From: Prinia subflava | Taxonomy: Eukaryota > Chordata > Aves > Passeriformes > Cisticolidae | Length of the DNA stretch: 64,000 nucleotides | Assembly (NCBI RefSeq): GCF_021018805.1 | Contig: NC_086247.1 | Location: forward strand, 3,534,230-3,598,229 | Direction of reading: 5' to 3' | Shown here: piece after piece, positions 27,763-38,820 of the stretch | How the letters are laid out: every line of letters starts with the position of its first letter | How positions within the stretch are numbered: the first letter of the stretch is position 1 | Notes under the pieces: model-generated | The model's input: only the letters and a program-made list of their open reading frames with translations | What the model was told of the DNA's origin: nothing | The model's database searches: none | Position numbers and translations under genes: made by a program

Positions 27763-30700
27763 CAGCTGAATTTATTCAGGGGTGAATATTATAGCCCAGT
27801 GGTATTTTGGGGACAAAATTAAGACAAAATAAAGTCCATAAGCAGATCTTCTTCCTCCATGTATCCAAAGACTTTCGTCCACTGTAGCAAACTGCAAGGA
27901 CAGCTGCTCATCTGTGCCCACTGAAGGTCACCCCTCCCCAGATATTCCTTCCAACTGGAATTAAGACCACGACAGGAACTTGAGATAAGATAAAGAGGAT
28001 ACTACTGTCCAATCATCCCAGGTCTGGGGAGAAGAATGTGTCCACCACTGATACTGGAAGAGACACCGGAATGCTGATGGCTCAAACATTCAGGGGGAAG
28101 ATGTGCAAAGTACCTGCCCTGGTGCAGAGGCTAGCACAGCCCACCTCAGGCTACAGTTGGTGTTGATCAAGATCAGCAAAGAGACGAATCAACATCCAGC
28201 TGAAACTCACTGCCTCAGGAGAGGTGCTTGGGCATTCCCACCTGAATCTGAGTAAGTATAAATCCAATACAGTTGGTGTTCCTGGGATTTCTCACAACAC
28301 TTGATGAGTTTGGTCTGTGATCATCACTTTGATCAACAGACACTGAAATTGCAACACGGAAGTTTTAAGTGATATCTTTCTACTTCTACCTTTTCCTTCT
28401 CTTTCTTATATGTTTTTGTAAGTGGTATGTTTCTTTGTTATTTTACTTTGTCATTTTACTATCGATAACAAAAATGGGTCCATACTCATTTTTCTGTGCA
28501 GACAAATTGTTCTACAATACACCCTACATATGTATATTTGCAAACACTGATCATTCAGTGTTGTTTCACTCTAATATTTCCCAAGGGTTTTATGAACAAG
28601 AACCTGGGTTGTCCTAGCCTTCTGGGACAGGTCCAACACTTCTACAGATATCCAGTGTTTGCTCTCTGTGCTCCTGCTGCACAAGCAAGCAGAATAAAAA
28701 AACACTTAGGATAAAAACTGTTCACAAATTACATGCTGTGGATTTGGCTAGTTTGGTGGGCTATCACTGCTTTCTAGAGAAAAAAATTTGGACTTTTTTG
28801 GCATTATGTTAATATCTTCATTGAAATTCTGATTTTCCAAATGAACCCCAGCCAGTGCAAACTCATGGTTTTTACAGGGTTTTGAGTCCAGGAGGGAACA
28901 CATAATTTCAGTACACTGCCTCTGCTTCACTGCAGTGGCTGGAATTAAATTTCCAAGTTCTTCAAATGGAAGGCTCTGGAATTTTCAAAGGATAACTGCT
29001 TCATTAGGAACAATTGCTTGTATGAATTAATTAGAGCTTTAGGACATGGAATTCCAACATGCAAAAGAAAGAAATCCAGCCTGGGAAGAGTTAATGACTC
29101 TGACAAGGTCAGTCCTGGGCTCCAGCCTTTGCTGGAGGGCTGCAGTGCCTGAGGACAGTACAAGAAGGGTACCAAGAGAATGGGAATACTGACTTTACCG
29201 ACAAAAAAGAATCTTGCCTCTTGATTTCTTTATCAAGGAAGAGGTTTCTTTTTAACAGATCAATACAGTGCTGCTCTGACTTTCTTGTATGAGTGAAGAT
29301 GGGTTTTGCACCATTGCTGTAAATTTTATGCAATGAGATATGTCATTAAGTTACATGAAGCCCTGTGAGTCAGGCAGATCTCTCCAATCAAGCAACTTTC
29401 CAGCCAAGAAGTTCACAGTAAAATCCATTGGCACTTGTCTCTTTAACCAGATCTGTGGGGTTTTTTGCTTCTTTGCCTGCATTCAGACATATGCACCTGC
29501 CTAACATGATGCAAGAGCAGCTGTACTGACCACACTTCAGTGGGATGACTCACACACTTGTTCCTGCAAGGCTGGGATTTGCATTAGTAGGAATTTTAGA
29601 CTTTTCGGTGGCCACATTCATCTAATAAATTAGACATTTCTGACCAGTGTTTAATTGTGGATCGAGTTTCCAAAAAGATGCAAAAATGTGTATTTATAAA
29701 ATAGACTGGAGCTCTACAGGACATAATTGCAAGCTTTAAAGATGTGAAATTGAGTCCACAAACAGGATTTCAGAAAGAGAAGTAAATAATTCCTTTTCCC
29801 TCCACAAGTAAGCAAACAGATGGGAAATGATGGAGAGGCTTCAAAAGGAAAAATCATGAAGCTGTGGTCCTTAGGAATAAGCTGCAAGATTCATTCAGAC
29901 ATGTCTCCCTTGTTCATCAAACAGAGGCAACCCAAAAAGCTGGGTGAAATCCTGCTCTGTTGGATGCAGCTTTGGGAATTCTCCCTTTTTCTTTCATCTG
30001 GGATTTCTTGTTTTTCTTTCAGGAGACTGGGGTGACCTTTCCACATCAGTGCTGTGGAGCTGAATGTGAGCTGACAAAAACTGGGTTCACCAAGCAGCTT
30101 TTCACTTCATTGCTGGGGACTCTGAAGATTGCCAGACACTGCTAGTGACCATTGATCTTGATGGCAAAAAATATCCACAAGCAGAGCCTTTGCTGGCATA
30201 AATTACCAGTTAGCAGCATCTGAGGACTTGCCTCTACTTTGGTCACTCAAAGGGGGCACTTCAATTCATTTCTGATGCACTGTGTCATCCTAGGAGTGTG
30301 AGCAGCCAACTCTACTTTCCCTCTGTTCATAATTTAGAGGTGATCTTACACTGTTCAGCAAGTCCATAGGCAAAAAACTTTTTCCAAACATCTCAGCCTC
30401 TCTCAGCTGAGGAAATGGAGGTCTTTACAGAGCAAGAAGTGTTTCAGCCTAGGAATAGTAGTCTGAAATGCTGGTGAAAAAGGAATGTATAGCTCCTAAG
30501 TGTTCCAGATCTTGCTCACATAACTCAAGTTTCTGTATTGATCAGACACTAAACTCATAGCTGCCTTCTTTCTTGGTAACTTGGCTTAGAACTTGCTAGG
30601 GGAACCATGAAGTTGACCTTCCAGGCATATTAACTGCACAGGAAGTCTTTCTCAACCCTCAGACTCTTCTGAGACCATCCAGTAGAAGCCAATTACTATA

Positions 30701-31445
30701 TCTGGTAAAGTTCAGAACATTAGTATGCACAAAACTTTCATGCATGCTAAGGGTTGAATCTTTTCCTTTGTCATGGTAGGATTCCTTGTAGTCTTAATTC
30801 CTGATCGTAAAAATGCATTTCTATAAAGGGCACATGTCAGAACAAATTCTCAATAAAATGCATCACTTTAGGAATCTGTATTCATTCCATACAGCATTGG
30901 GCAGGGACAAGATAATCTCACACCTAAGTATATCTCTGGTACATTTAAGGCACAATAACTATTGATTCTCTTGAACAAATAGTTCAGGAAGAGTAAATAT
31001 GACTGAGACGATTTCACTGCTTTGAAAATTCCAGGAAGGAAGAAAAGTAAATAAATTCAAACCAGCCAGCATGTGTTTTGTCAGATGAAATCAGGAGGGA
31101 ACAATATGTGCTTTCTGAAAATATAAGAGAGTCTTAAATGCAATGAAAAGATTCATTTGTTTCGTTTTAAACAAGAAGGAAACAATAAAGGCACAGTTGT
31201 ATCCACTGATAGTCGCTCTCTGGGCAGATGCAGTTGGTAGCTTTCTCCCGTTACGTACAACACATTGAAAGGAAATTTAGGAAAAGTAAAACAGGCAGTT
31301 TAAGAGGAAAAGAACAAATAACTGAGTAGTCTAAGAGCAGGGGTGTCAGCAGCTGTTGTCTTTCTGTGTGTCAGAAAGGCATCTGAAGGTGAGCAACACC
31401 AGGAGTGCAGCCCCACAAAGTGTAGTGTGGCACTCGCATGTGAGC
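27763..31445. other. AT-rich DNA, no gene seen
   Basis: No exon, RNA gene or repeat family recognised. Open frames are mostly 60-82 codons. Confidence 0.45.
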
Positions 31446-31765
31446 ACTGAATGGGTTGGGTTGGAAGGGACCTTGAAGATTCTTTAGTTCCAGCCCCCTG
31501 CCATGGACAGGGACACCTTCCACTAGAGCAGGTTCCTTCAAGTTCCATCCAGCCCAGCCTTGAACATTCCCAGGCATGGGGCAGCCACAGCTTCTCCAGC
31601 CTTCCGGGAAAGAATTTCTTCTTCAAAGCTAATCTAAATCTCTCCTCTTTCAGTTTAAAGCCATTCTCCCTTGTCCTGCCCTGTCACTCCATGACCTTGT
31701 CAGAAACCTCTTTCCCAAATTTTTGTAGCCCCAGCAGGTATTTAAAGGCTGCAGTCAGGTCACAC
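31446..31765 (-). mobile_element. CR1 LINE fragment, 3' end
   Basis: Starts 'gggttgggttggaagggacc' and continues through 'ctgccatggacagggacacc' and 'ccagccttgaacattcccag' to 'agccattctcccttgtcctg' and a stretch resembling 'agcaggtatttaaaggctgc'. It is a reverse-complement CR1 3' end. It stops about 50 bp before the LTR at 31818. Confidence 0.93.
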
Positions 31766-31990
31766 TTTCAGGACAAACACAGTAGCTGCAAGCTCTGGAT
31801 TCAAAACAAAGGTTTCCTGTAGGCTATGGGGTTGTTATTTAATTGTTAAAGTGTTTAAGGCTCGTGCTCAGCAGAAGGCCCTGTGGGAAAGGCACAGCTG
31901 CAAGCCTGAGGGTTGGAGGTCTGTTGAGGGGTGAGAGACAGTTGGGAGTGAGGAGAGAGGCAGCTGATTGACAGCTGGAAGTGAGATTGT

Positions 31991-32152
31991 GATTGGCTGG
32001 AGGGAGCGTGGCCAGCACAGGAGCAGAAAGGTGATTGGCTGGTAGAACACGTGGACAGCACATGAGCAGAAAGGTGATTGGCTGGTAGAACACGTGGACA
32101 GCACATGAGCAGAAAGGTGATTGGCTGGTAGAACGCGTGGACAGTAGCACTG
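31991..32152 (+). repeat. 43-bp tandem units in LTR U3 with CCAAT and E-box motifs
   Basis: Four units start at 31991, 32033, 32076 and 32119. The second and third are identical 43-mers. The first is a diverged 42-mer and the fourth is truncated and diverged. Each unit opens with 'gattggctgg', which holds an inverted CCAAT box. The middle units carry 'acacgtgg', a CACGTG E-box; the last has 'acgcgtgg' instead. Repeated enhancer units of this kind are typical of active retroviral U3 regions, but activity here is an inference. Confidence 0.9.
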
Positions 32153-32164
32153 CAGCTTGGTCAG

Positions 32165-32248
32165 CCAATGGGTGCTTTCTTCCTGTTAAACGCTGTTAGG
32201 TTTCAGTTTGGTTTCGGTTATGTCAGGTAGAGGTTACAGGTATAAAAA
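32165..32248 (+). promoter_or_regulatory. LTR core promoter (CCAAT and TATA)
   Basis: A forward CCAAT at 32165-32169 sits about 75 bp upstream of 'tataaaaagg' (32241-32250). This is normal spacing for a polymerase II LTR promoter. Transcription would run rightward, toward 33 kb. Confidence 0.7.
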
Positions 32249-32335
32249 GGGTGCCATTTCTACCATAAAGCAATCTCCTTTGGATGCATAAGGGTGTCTG
32301 TGTCACTTTATTCCCCATTGCTACACTTCCTACCC

Positions 32336-33171
32336 CTGAGTTTAATCCAGAGCAGTTTCTTTAGTTGGAACTCAGTGTGGTGAGCTGGAGCAGCAGTTGC
32401 CTTGCAGGAGATACATTTATCTTCCAAGATGCACAATGAGTGGGCACTATCCATTTTACTCCAGGTCTGAGAAGGATCTCACACATCTATAGACACAGGG
32501 AGAGGGAAAAGCAAGGTCCTGATACACAGTCTCTGTGCCCAGGGTGTCCAAGGAGACCAAGCAATTGAACTGGTTGATGGGCTCAGGATGTGCTCATGAC
32601 CAGTCATGGTCTCCTCTAGATACTTTCTCCCTGGGGCAGCTGTGCCTGTACTCCCATCACAGCCCCACCATGCCCATTTAGGGCTGATAATCATGTTCTT
32701 TCCCCAAAATACATACATTATTTCCTCCCTGTCTGGCAGCTTCAGTGAAACACTGGGAAAGCAACCTGAATGAGTGCATTTGCTCACCACACAAATTGCT
32801 GAAAGAAAAGATTATGCAAATATTTCATTTCCACAGCAGCAGGCTTTGACCTCAGGGCAACCTCTGTGGTTGTGTTATCTCTGCTGAAGGTTTCCAAATA
32901 TGCTCAGATTTAGCATGTGAGATTAACAGCCGTGTAAAGGGGTTAGGGTTTGTGCTGAAATATTGTTGAAAGGCATCACAGTGATTCCACTGACTCAAGA
33001 GAAAGGAGTCTTGCTCCAGTTTGGCCAGTGGGATTTGGCCAGTGGGATGATTTCATTCCAACTTATTCAAGATTAAAAGTTCAGGCTCTTTCTACAGTGC
33101 TCTGACATACAGCTGCTTCAAGTACCCAGTTCTCAGTACATAGATATATAAGGGAAGCAATCATATTCTTG
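32336..33171. other. Single-copy DNA, no gene seen
   Basis: A 15-bp phrase, 'ttggccagtgggat', is tandemly doubled at about 33020-33048. Nothing else recognised. Confidence 0.4.
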
Positions 33172-33545
33172 TAACCAGACTCTTTGAAAGGCTGAGAGAA
33201 TTGGGATTGTTGAGTCTGAAAAAGAGAAAGACTCTGGGGAGACCTTGGATCCTCTTTCTGTACCTGAAGGAGTCTCCCAAGGAATCTGGAGAGAGATTTT
33301 ACAAGGGCACATAGTGACAGGACAAGGGGGAATCACTTCAAGCTGAAAGAGGGTAGATTTAGATTAGATATTAAAATAAAGTCTTCCTTGTGAGGGTGGT
33401 GAGGTACTGGAAGATTGCCCAGAGATGTTGTGGATGCTGCAACCCTTGAAGTGTTCAAGGCCGAGCTGGATGGGGCTTTGAACAACCTGTGGGTGTCCTT
33501 GCCAGTGGCTGGGGGTTGGGACTCAATGATCTTGGGATGCTGGAC
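33172..33545 (+). mobile_element. CR1 LINE fragment, 3' end, sense
   Basis: Sense CR1 carrying the C-terminal part of ORF2: 'aggctgagagaattgggatt', 'tgacaggacaagggggaat', 'agattagatattaaaataaa' and 'gttcaaggccgagctggatg'. It ends near 'actcaatgatcttgg' and lacks the terminal repeat. Confidence 0.92.
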
Positions 33546-34717
33546 ACATCTCCTCAGTTGGTGATTTCTACCACAAATTCATTGCTTATGCCGGAACAAG
33601 AGGCACTGCCACCACCTCTCATCTCTGGGCCTTCCTGGGGAATATTTCCAGAGTTGTACTGATGTGATGTGACTGTCAGAAAATGGTCTAAAATGAGTAA
33701 TGACTTTTATTGCAAGTCAGTTCTAGATCCATATATTAAACTATATATTAAACACTTATGGGAACAAAAGTGGTGAGCAAAGCCTAGTACGATCAGAGAT
33801 CAGTTATTTGGCTCAGGGCCAGCACACAGTAACAATTTTCTAGCATTAGGGCTATTAGGGTTATTTCTAGCTATTAGGACTTCCTATGACAGAGGTGTGA
33901 TACTTATATTTAATGGCTTTTGATAGAATTCCCCCCCCGCTTTTTAATTTATCCATGGCTGTCTTACTGCCTCCAGACTTCTGGCATTCTCACTTACCTG
34001 TGGCAATAAATTAAAAATATTCTTTTAAAAAAAAGTGAAGAAGTGAAAGAAGAATATGGTTTGATGTGTAACCATTGAGATTTCTCTTTCTCTGTCCCTC
34101 TGTCCCTCTGTTCATCTGATTTTCACTCTTTTTCTGCTGGACAAAGACTCTCTTCTGTGTGTCTCACTGTGGATATGTCCTTGTAGGTGGCTGTCCTTGC
34201 ATCCAGGCCCTCACAGACATTTCAGCACATTTAGCTTTCCTTTCCACCTTTGGTTTATCTGTTTCTTATGAAGGTGACAGTTCTGCAGTCCCTCTTCATT
34301 AAAACAGGTGTCTGGAGAGGAAAGTGACTCTCTGCATGTGTTCTCTCTGACACTTGGCCAGCTAAATACCAACTTATTGCCTCAGGAAAGGGCAACTCCT
34401 TCATCTCCCACAGCTCAGTACATCACCCACAGTGAAGTGCATCTCCTGCTGGTCCCAGTGTTTGATATGTCCTTATATCTGCAGGTGTCTGTACAAGCAC
34501 ACTGGATACAAACCAATACATGGTATATGAATATTGCTCATTATGGTGTGTCACCTTTGAGTTTAGCAAAGATTTCTGAACAATCTGAGACAAGGATAGG
34601 TCATGGCTGACCTAAAAATGCTTTCTCCTATGCAGTTGTATTTTTGTTGTCCCTGCTGTTCTTCCCCGTACCTTCTGTAGTTCACCCTCTTTTAAGAAGG
34701 GTGCACACAGTTTTCAG
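33546..34717. other. AT-rich DNA, no gene seen
   Basis: A pyrimidine-rich tract with 'tctgtccc' units lies near 34081-34112. No gene recognised. Confidence 0.45.
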
Positions 34718-34925
34718 AATCATAATAAAATTCAAGTCAGAAAGAGCCTCAAGAAATCCTCCCGTCCAAACCCCTGGTCATAAAAGGGCTTTGAGATTAG
34801 ATCTGATTCCTGGAGACTTGTCCTAGAAATCTGATTAATATCTCCAAGGATGGAAGCTACAGACTTTCTGGGCAACCTGTTTCAGAATCTGGATTAGCAT
34901 TGACAGCAAGGAAATTTTGCCAATA
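34718..34925 (-). mobile_element. Degenerate CR1 LINE fragment
   Basis: 'cagaatcataataaaattca', 'gaaagagcctcaagaaatcc' and 'ctgggcaacctgtttcagaa' follow the order of a reverse-complement CR1 3' end, with many substitutions. An old copy. Confidence 0.65.
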
Positions 34926-36036
34926 GAATTTCATCCCAGTTTTCTCTAACCAATGGATTTCCACATACTGGAACAATATTTGGATGGGCACCTTCCAGCC
35001 TGGACTTGATTAGCATTGCTTCTTTGTGTCTTATTGAGATGTGCTATCAACATCTCAGACTAGTCCTCTTGGAGTTTTGGCTCCAGAGGCTGTGTTTGGT
35101 TTTAGACTGATTGCCCATGATCACTCCTTGTTCAGATCCAGTTTCAGAATATTTGCTTCACCTTCACGAGCAGCATTCTGGAATTCACATCCTTAAGCTT
35201 TTCTGCCCACTGATGTAAACTTTTTCGTGATACCATAGAAAAGAAACCAGCTGTCTGAAGACCCTTCCGACTATTTTTTTTCTATCTGGAATAACTGGGA
35301 AAAAGAGAGAAAGCTTTGATACCTTCCTGATTTTTTTTTTTTAATCAAGACTTGAAAAACATCCTGTTTTCAGGTTTCCAGATGGTCCCAGCTCTATGAT
35401 CATTTATTGTGTGGACATGAGGAGGCTGGTTAGGAATAAACAAAGGTTCACAAATTTTCAAAGGAATTCAAACCACTTGTTGAAAAACTAATTAAGTATC
35501 ATACAGATTAGATGCATGCTACAGTGATTGCAAATGCTTTGTGTCTCAAGTGCTATCTTAGCACAGACATCAACTTCATAATTTTAATTTCCTTACACCC
35601 ACCCTCTGCTCAGTTCCACCCGAGTGATTTATTTGGGCTTTTCAAGTGGTATAAATTAGCATAAATTGAAATGTCAATATCAGGAAAGAGAAAAAAAAAA
35701 AAAAAAAACAACAACCAAAAAAAAAATTCACTGTTGGGAAAGCTAAGTGTCTTTTTTCAATTCCCTAAAGCATTCATATGTTTAACTAAGGAAGCATATC
35801 CACTAAAAATGCTCTGACCTCACATAGTTTAGTTTCTCTCATAAAGGAGAAGGAAGTGTTTCACAAATAAAAAAAGAGCTTTATTAATCCATTGGTTTTA
35901 TGCAGAGCTCTACAGGACACTAACAGTTTGCATTTGCACCTCATCTATACACAGGTTTTAGAAACAAAGGCATCACAGTCACACCAAGCACAACCAAAAT
36001 GCTGGTATCAAATACACGCAGCGTTCACAAATATTA
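34926..36036. other. AT-rich DNA, no gene seen
   Basis: A-rich stretch at 35690-35728 and T-runs near 35271 and 35330. No exon or repeat family recognised with confidence. Confidence 0.45.
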
Positions 36037-36396
36037 TCACAAGTAGGCAGGTTCTGTTTAATATCTCTGTGAATTATCTGGGTGAGGCACCCTCAGTTTG
36101 TTTGCAGCTGACACCAAGTTGGGTTGGGTGTCAATGTGCTGGAGGGTAGGAAGGATCTACAGAGGGATATGGACAGGATGGATGGAGGTCAGCGGGATGA
36201 AGTTCAAGAAGACCAAGGTCTGGATCCTACCCTCATGTCCCAACAAGCTTCTGCACCGCCCCAGGCTGGGGGCAAAGTAGCTGGAAAGCTGCCCAGCAGG
36301 AAGGTTTGTCTTGGGTGCTGGCAGACTGCGGCCAAATGTGAGCCAGTGTGTGCCAAAGTGGGCAAGGAGGCCGGTGGCCTTCTGGCCTTCTATGAA
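36037..36396 (+). mobile_element. CR1 LINE internal fragment (reverse transcriptase region)
   Basis: This is not a 3' tail but an internal CR1 ORF2 piece in sense orientation. 'gctgacaccaagttggg' corresponds to the reverse transcriptase active-site block (F/YADDTKLG in intact CR1). 'agaaggatctacagaggga' in spirit, read here as 'aggaaggatctacagaggg', and 'gtgtgccaaagtgggcaagg' follow in the CR1 order. The frame is broken in several places. The match stops near 36396 and resumes at about 36945, so the CR1 is interrupted by about 550 bp. Confidence 0.78.
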
Positions 36397-36744
36397 AAAT
36401 TCTTTATTTATTTTGCAATCCAGTGCTGGGGGACTGGGGCCTGCGTCACAACGGCCTCTGGGCACAATGACACCACGGGTCACACAGACCTGGTGGGCAT
36501 GGCCGCCCCTTGTCCCAGAGGCCTGGTGGTTTCCATGCAGCCGGCCCTGCTCAGAAATTCCTTTTTTAGGCCTTTGCCCCTCGTCTTTGCCTACGCTTGT
36601 TCTTCTTCCCATGACCTGCAACTCTGTCTTGTCCCACCCTGTGTGTTCCTCCCCTAAACATGCCCAAAGAAGCTCTGGGCTGTGCCAAAGTGCTTTTCCC
36701 ACCCAGCCCATCACGTGTCCCAACCCCTGGCCCTGACCAAAGCT

Positions 36745-36880
36745 AGAAAGATCATCAGGAAGGCAAAAGCTCCATTGGAACTAAATCTGGTCACTACTGT
36801 GAAAGACAATAAAAAGTGTGTTTTTCAAAAAAGATTCATAACAAAGGAGGGCCAAAGAAAATGTCCATTCTTTCTTTTGC
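36745..36880 (+). mobile_element. CR1 internal fragment within R1
   Basis: The plus-strand translation contains 'ELNLVTTVKDNKK', the conserved linker between endonuclease and reverse transcriptase in CR1 ORF2, followed by 'FITKEGQ'-like residues. It is short and cannot be functional. The same piece recurs in R2 at about 40405-40541. Confidence 0.75.
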
Positions 36881-36944
36881 AAGGCAGTGCTGGGGGACTG
36901 GATTTTGGTTAAGAATAAGGCAGTGGAATCCTGATATTTTGTGT

Positions 36945-37045
36945 CAGCGATAGTGTGGCCAGCAGGACCAGGGCAGTGATTGTCCCTCTGGGGGACACTG
37001 GGCACTGGGACAGCCACACCTCGAGTGCTGTGTGCAGATGTGTGC
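36945..37045 (+). mobile_element. CR1 internal fragment, resumption after interruption
   Basis: 'atagtgtggccagcaggacc', 'agggcagtgattgtccctct' and 'acctcgagtgctgtgtgcag' continue the CR1 reverse transcriptase region that broke off at 36396. The few bases at the break ('ctatgaaaaat' on the left, 'gtgtcagcgat' on the right) both correspond to the same CR1 position. This resembles a short duplicated target. Confidence 0.7.
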
Positions 37046-37879
37046 CCCTGTTAATGCGTGATCAGTGAGATGCCTGTGTTTGAATTCAGGTGCCAGCAAG
37101 ACCATCTACCAAAGTTAACAGGGATTGTATTTAAAAATAAATGTGCGGGAGAAAGATAGAAAGGGATAGGAAAGAGGAGAGTGAGACGAGGGGGGAGATT
37201 GTGATCGTGAATGGGGTGAAGAGGGAAAGAGTGGGCTGTGGAGTAGGTGTGGGGAAGAGCCTGGCTGGGGAGGGATGGGAAAGAGATCAGAGTACAGTTC
37301 AAAATGCTTCACTCCAGTGGCATCACGTTGTTCCTTCCCAAACCTGCACTACTATGCGCAGGGGTTCCGATGGTTCTTGTGAGGATCAAGGCTCGTTCAT
37401 CCATGTTTCCGTGTTTCAGGGATGCAGGGAAGAATTTCCTATTAGCCATGTGAAAGCAGAATGGGTATGCCTTCCTTCACCTACAAAGCCAAGGCCCAAG
37501 GAGCATTTCTCAGCTCTGAATGAAGCCTGGAGGCCAGGTGGGAATGAACGACTATAATACAGTCCAGGCTTAAAGTCAGCCTCTGCAGGATTCCACAAGG
37601 CAGCACCGTCATCCTTCCTCAGCCGGCTGTCTGTGACCAGGTTGCCTTGTTGTTGGCATGAGGTGAGGGGCTGGGGCTGGCAGCAGGACCGACCTTTGGC
37701 AAGTGGTTGCCTTGGGAACCATCCATCCATCCATCCATCCATTCATCCATCCATCGGCGCATCTGATGTTTTTCTCTCTCTGGTGCTGTTCTTTCCGGCA
37801 GCTGCCGCTGCCCCTGGCAGCTGGGCGTCCTCAGGGTGAGCCGGCATCTTTGGGCATCATCCTGCTGCCGGCACTGGGC
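37046..37879. other. GC-richer DNA with purine-rich tract and tetranucleotide repeat
   Basis: Purine-rich from about 37143 to 37290. A 138-codon frame at 37141-37557 (+) lies over it and has no recognisable domain. A (CATC)n run follows at 37720-37755. No gene assigned. Confidence 0.4.
37720..37755 (+). repeat. (CATC)n microsatellite
   Basis: Nine CATC/CATT units, eight of them CATC, in 36 bp. Probably polymorphic in length. Confidence 0.92.
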
Positions 37880-38434
37880 TCACTCCTCTGGCTGCCCCCT
37901 GAGGCAGCTGAAGGAGAAAAGCCGGCGCAGAGCCCGCCGGGCCCTCCTGACCATGGAGCGCCATCGCCGTGGGGCCGGGGGCAGCCGGACGTCTGCGCAG
38001 CAGGCGGGGCAAGGGAGAACGCTGTGAGCCAGGGGCTGCGCAGGCTCCGGGCAAGGCCCTGCCGGTGGCTCAGCCCTGCAGGGCTTCTCCTGGGGTGCGG
38101 CGGCCTGGGCACAGCCAGCCTCCATCCCTGCTTCGTTGGCCACATCCATGGCATTAGCAGGCGAGGCGCAAACCGCAAACATCTTTGCCTCTTCCAGCAG
38201 TGCCAGGGGGAGAGGCTTGCTGTGCCCCTCACTGCAGGGATCGCTGTCCAGGACCGAAGCTGATGCCTCTGCTTCTTCTTCCTGCAGTTGCAGTGGCCAT
38301 GTGCTCTCTACCTCGCTGTCCCTTTCTCCTGCTGCTCCTGTCTCAGGGAGCTTTTTTTTCTCCCACTTCTCCAGGAGCTGGTTTAGAAGAGCATCGCAGG
38401 ACAGCGAGTTGCTGTCAGCGATGCCAGCAGGTCC
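37880..38434 (-). pseudogene. C-terminal block: DSLSCDAL-type repeat, acidic linker, basic tail
   Basis: About 185 codons are open on the minus strand down to a stop at 37880. In order: a helix-like segment 'NSLSCDALLNQLLEKWEKKK'; a Glu/Ala/Ser-rich acidic stretch; a Pro/Ala/Cys-rich stretch; and a strongly basic end, 'RSMVRRARRALRRLFSF', close to the terminus. The basic amphipathic tail could bind nucleic acid or membrane, but that is only a guess. Its first motif repeats DSLSCDAL of the upstream block (38484-39173), which supports one ancestral reading direction. It is in a different frame from that block. Confidence 0.5.
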
Positions 38435-38820
38435 GGAGGTGCCACCTCTGTGCAGTTTCCTGCCTCTCCTGTTGAGGCTTTGGTCACACCCAGAGTGGTG
38501 TGCGGCACCTGGGAGTGGTGTGCAGCAAGTTCCAGGGTGACACGTGACTGCTCCCTGAGGACACATCCTTCTTTCTTCTCTGCTGGGAGAAAGAAGGCGC
38601 TCTCTGCCTCGCCAGGAGCTCCTTGACGAGAGCGTCGCAGGACAGCGAGTCATCAGAGGCAGGGCACAGGTCATCCAGCAGCTGGTCCAGAGACACAAGC
38701 TCGCAGTTCTTTGGTGTCTCCGCTGCGGCGTCTTCGGTCACACTGCAAGGGCTGTGAGGCACCGAGGCCCTGGCTGCAGCTGGCTCCAGGGTGGGGCTTG
38801 GTGGATCCCTGAGGATGCAC
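38370..38820 (-). repeat. Internal tandem duplication, unit about 250 bp
   Basis: Two diverged units lie about 241-254 bp apart: 38611-38820 and 38370-38565. On the minus strand both start around a 'CCTCAGGGA' phrase and share 'CACCCTGGA', 'GTGTGACC' and, at the end, 'CTCGCTGTCCTGCGA' followed by 'CAGCTCCTGG' or 'GAGCTCCTGG'. Translated in matching frames, both begin C(I/V)LR and end near the SLSCDAL motif. The second unit is frame-shifted relative to the first, at its start and again before SLSCDAL. Confidence 0.7.

Larger units (their letters stand above)
31818..32335 (+). mobile_element. Solo LTR of an endogenous retrovirus
   Basis: The element begins TGTAG and ends CTACA, a perfect 5-bp terminal inverted repeat. 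It is flanked by TTTCC (31813-31817) and CTTCC (32336-32340), a 5-bp target-site duplication with one mismatch. Inside, in order, are an upstream region with four 42-43-bp tandem units, a forward CCAAT (32165-32169), a TATA box (32241-32248) and a CATAAA signal (32264-32269). Length is 518 bp. No gag, pol or env adjoins it, so it is best read as a solo LTR left after recombination between two LTRs. Confidence 0.85.
36437..37045. repeat. Direct repeat copy R1 (partner at 40098-40700)
   Basis: From 36437 this segment matches 40098 onward, at a constant offset of 3661 bp over about 545 bp, with roughly 20 mismatches counted by eye (about 96%). It then continues with lower similarity. It holds a segment of unknown origin (36437-36740), a CR1 internal piece (about 36745-36880) and the resumed CR1 (from 36945). 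The position equivalent to the candidate start codon in the other copy reads ACG instead of ATG on the minus strand (36444-36446). Confidence 0.92.

Noticed and set aside
36157..36723. 188-codon minus-strand open frame
   Set aside because: It joins repeat R1 to antisense CR1 sequence, so the full-length frame is a by-product of the mosaic. Only the part shared with R2 may mean anything.
36037..37045. R1 as a retroviral LTR paired with R2
   Set aside because: The two repeats flank an internal segment like LTRs would, but they contain internal CR1 coding sequence and lack TG...CA ends, a primer site or a poly(A) signal in the right place. A segmental duplication fits better.
37703..38263. 186-codon plus-strand open frame over the gene-like segment
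   Set aside because: It begins in a (CATC)n microsatellite and runs antisense to the minus-strand blocks. GC-rich sequence inflates open frames on both strands, and the minus strand has the better protein features.
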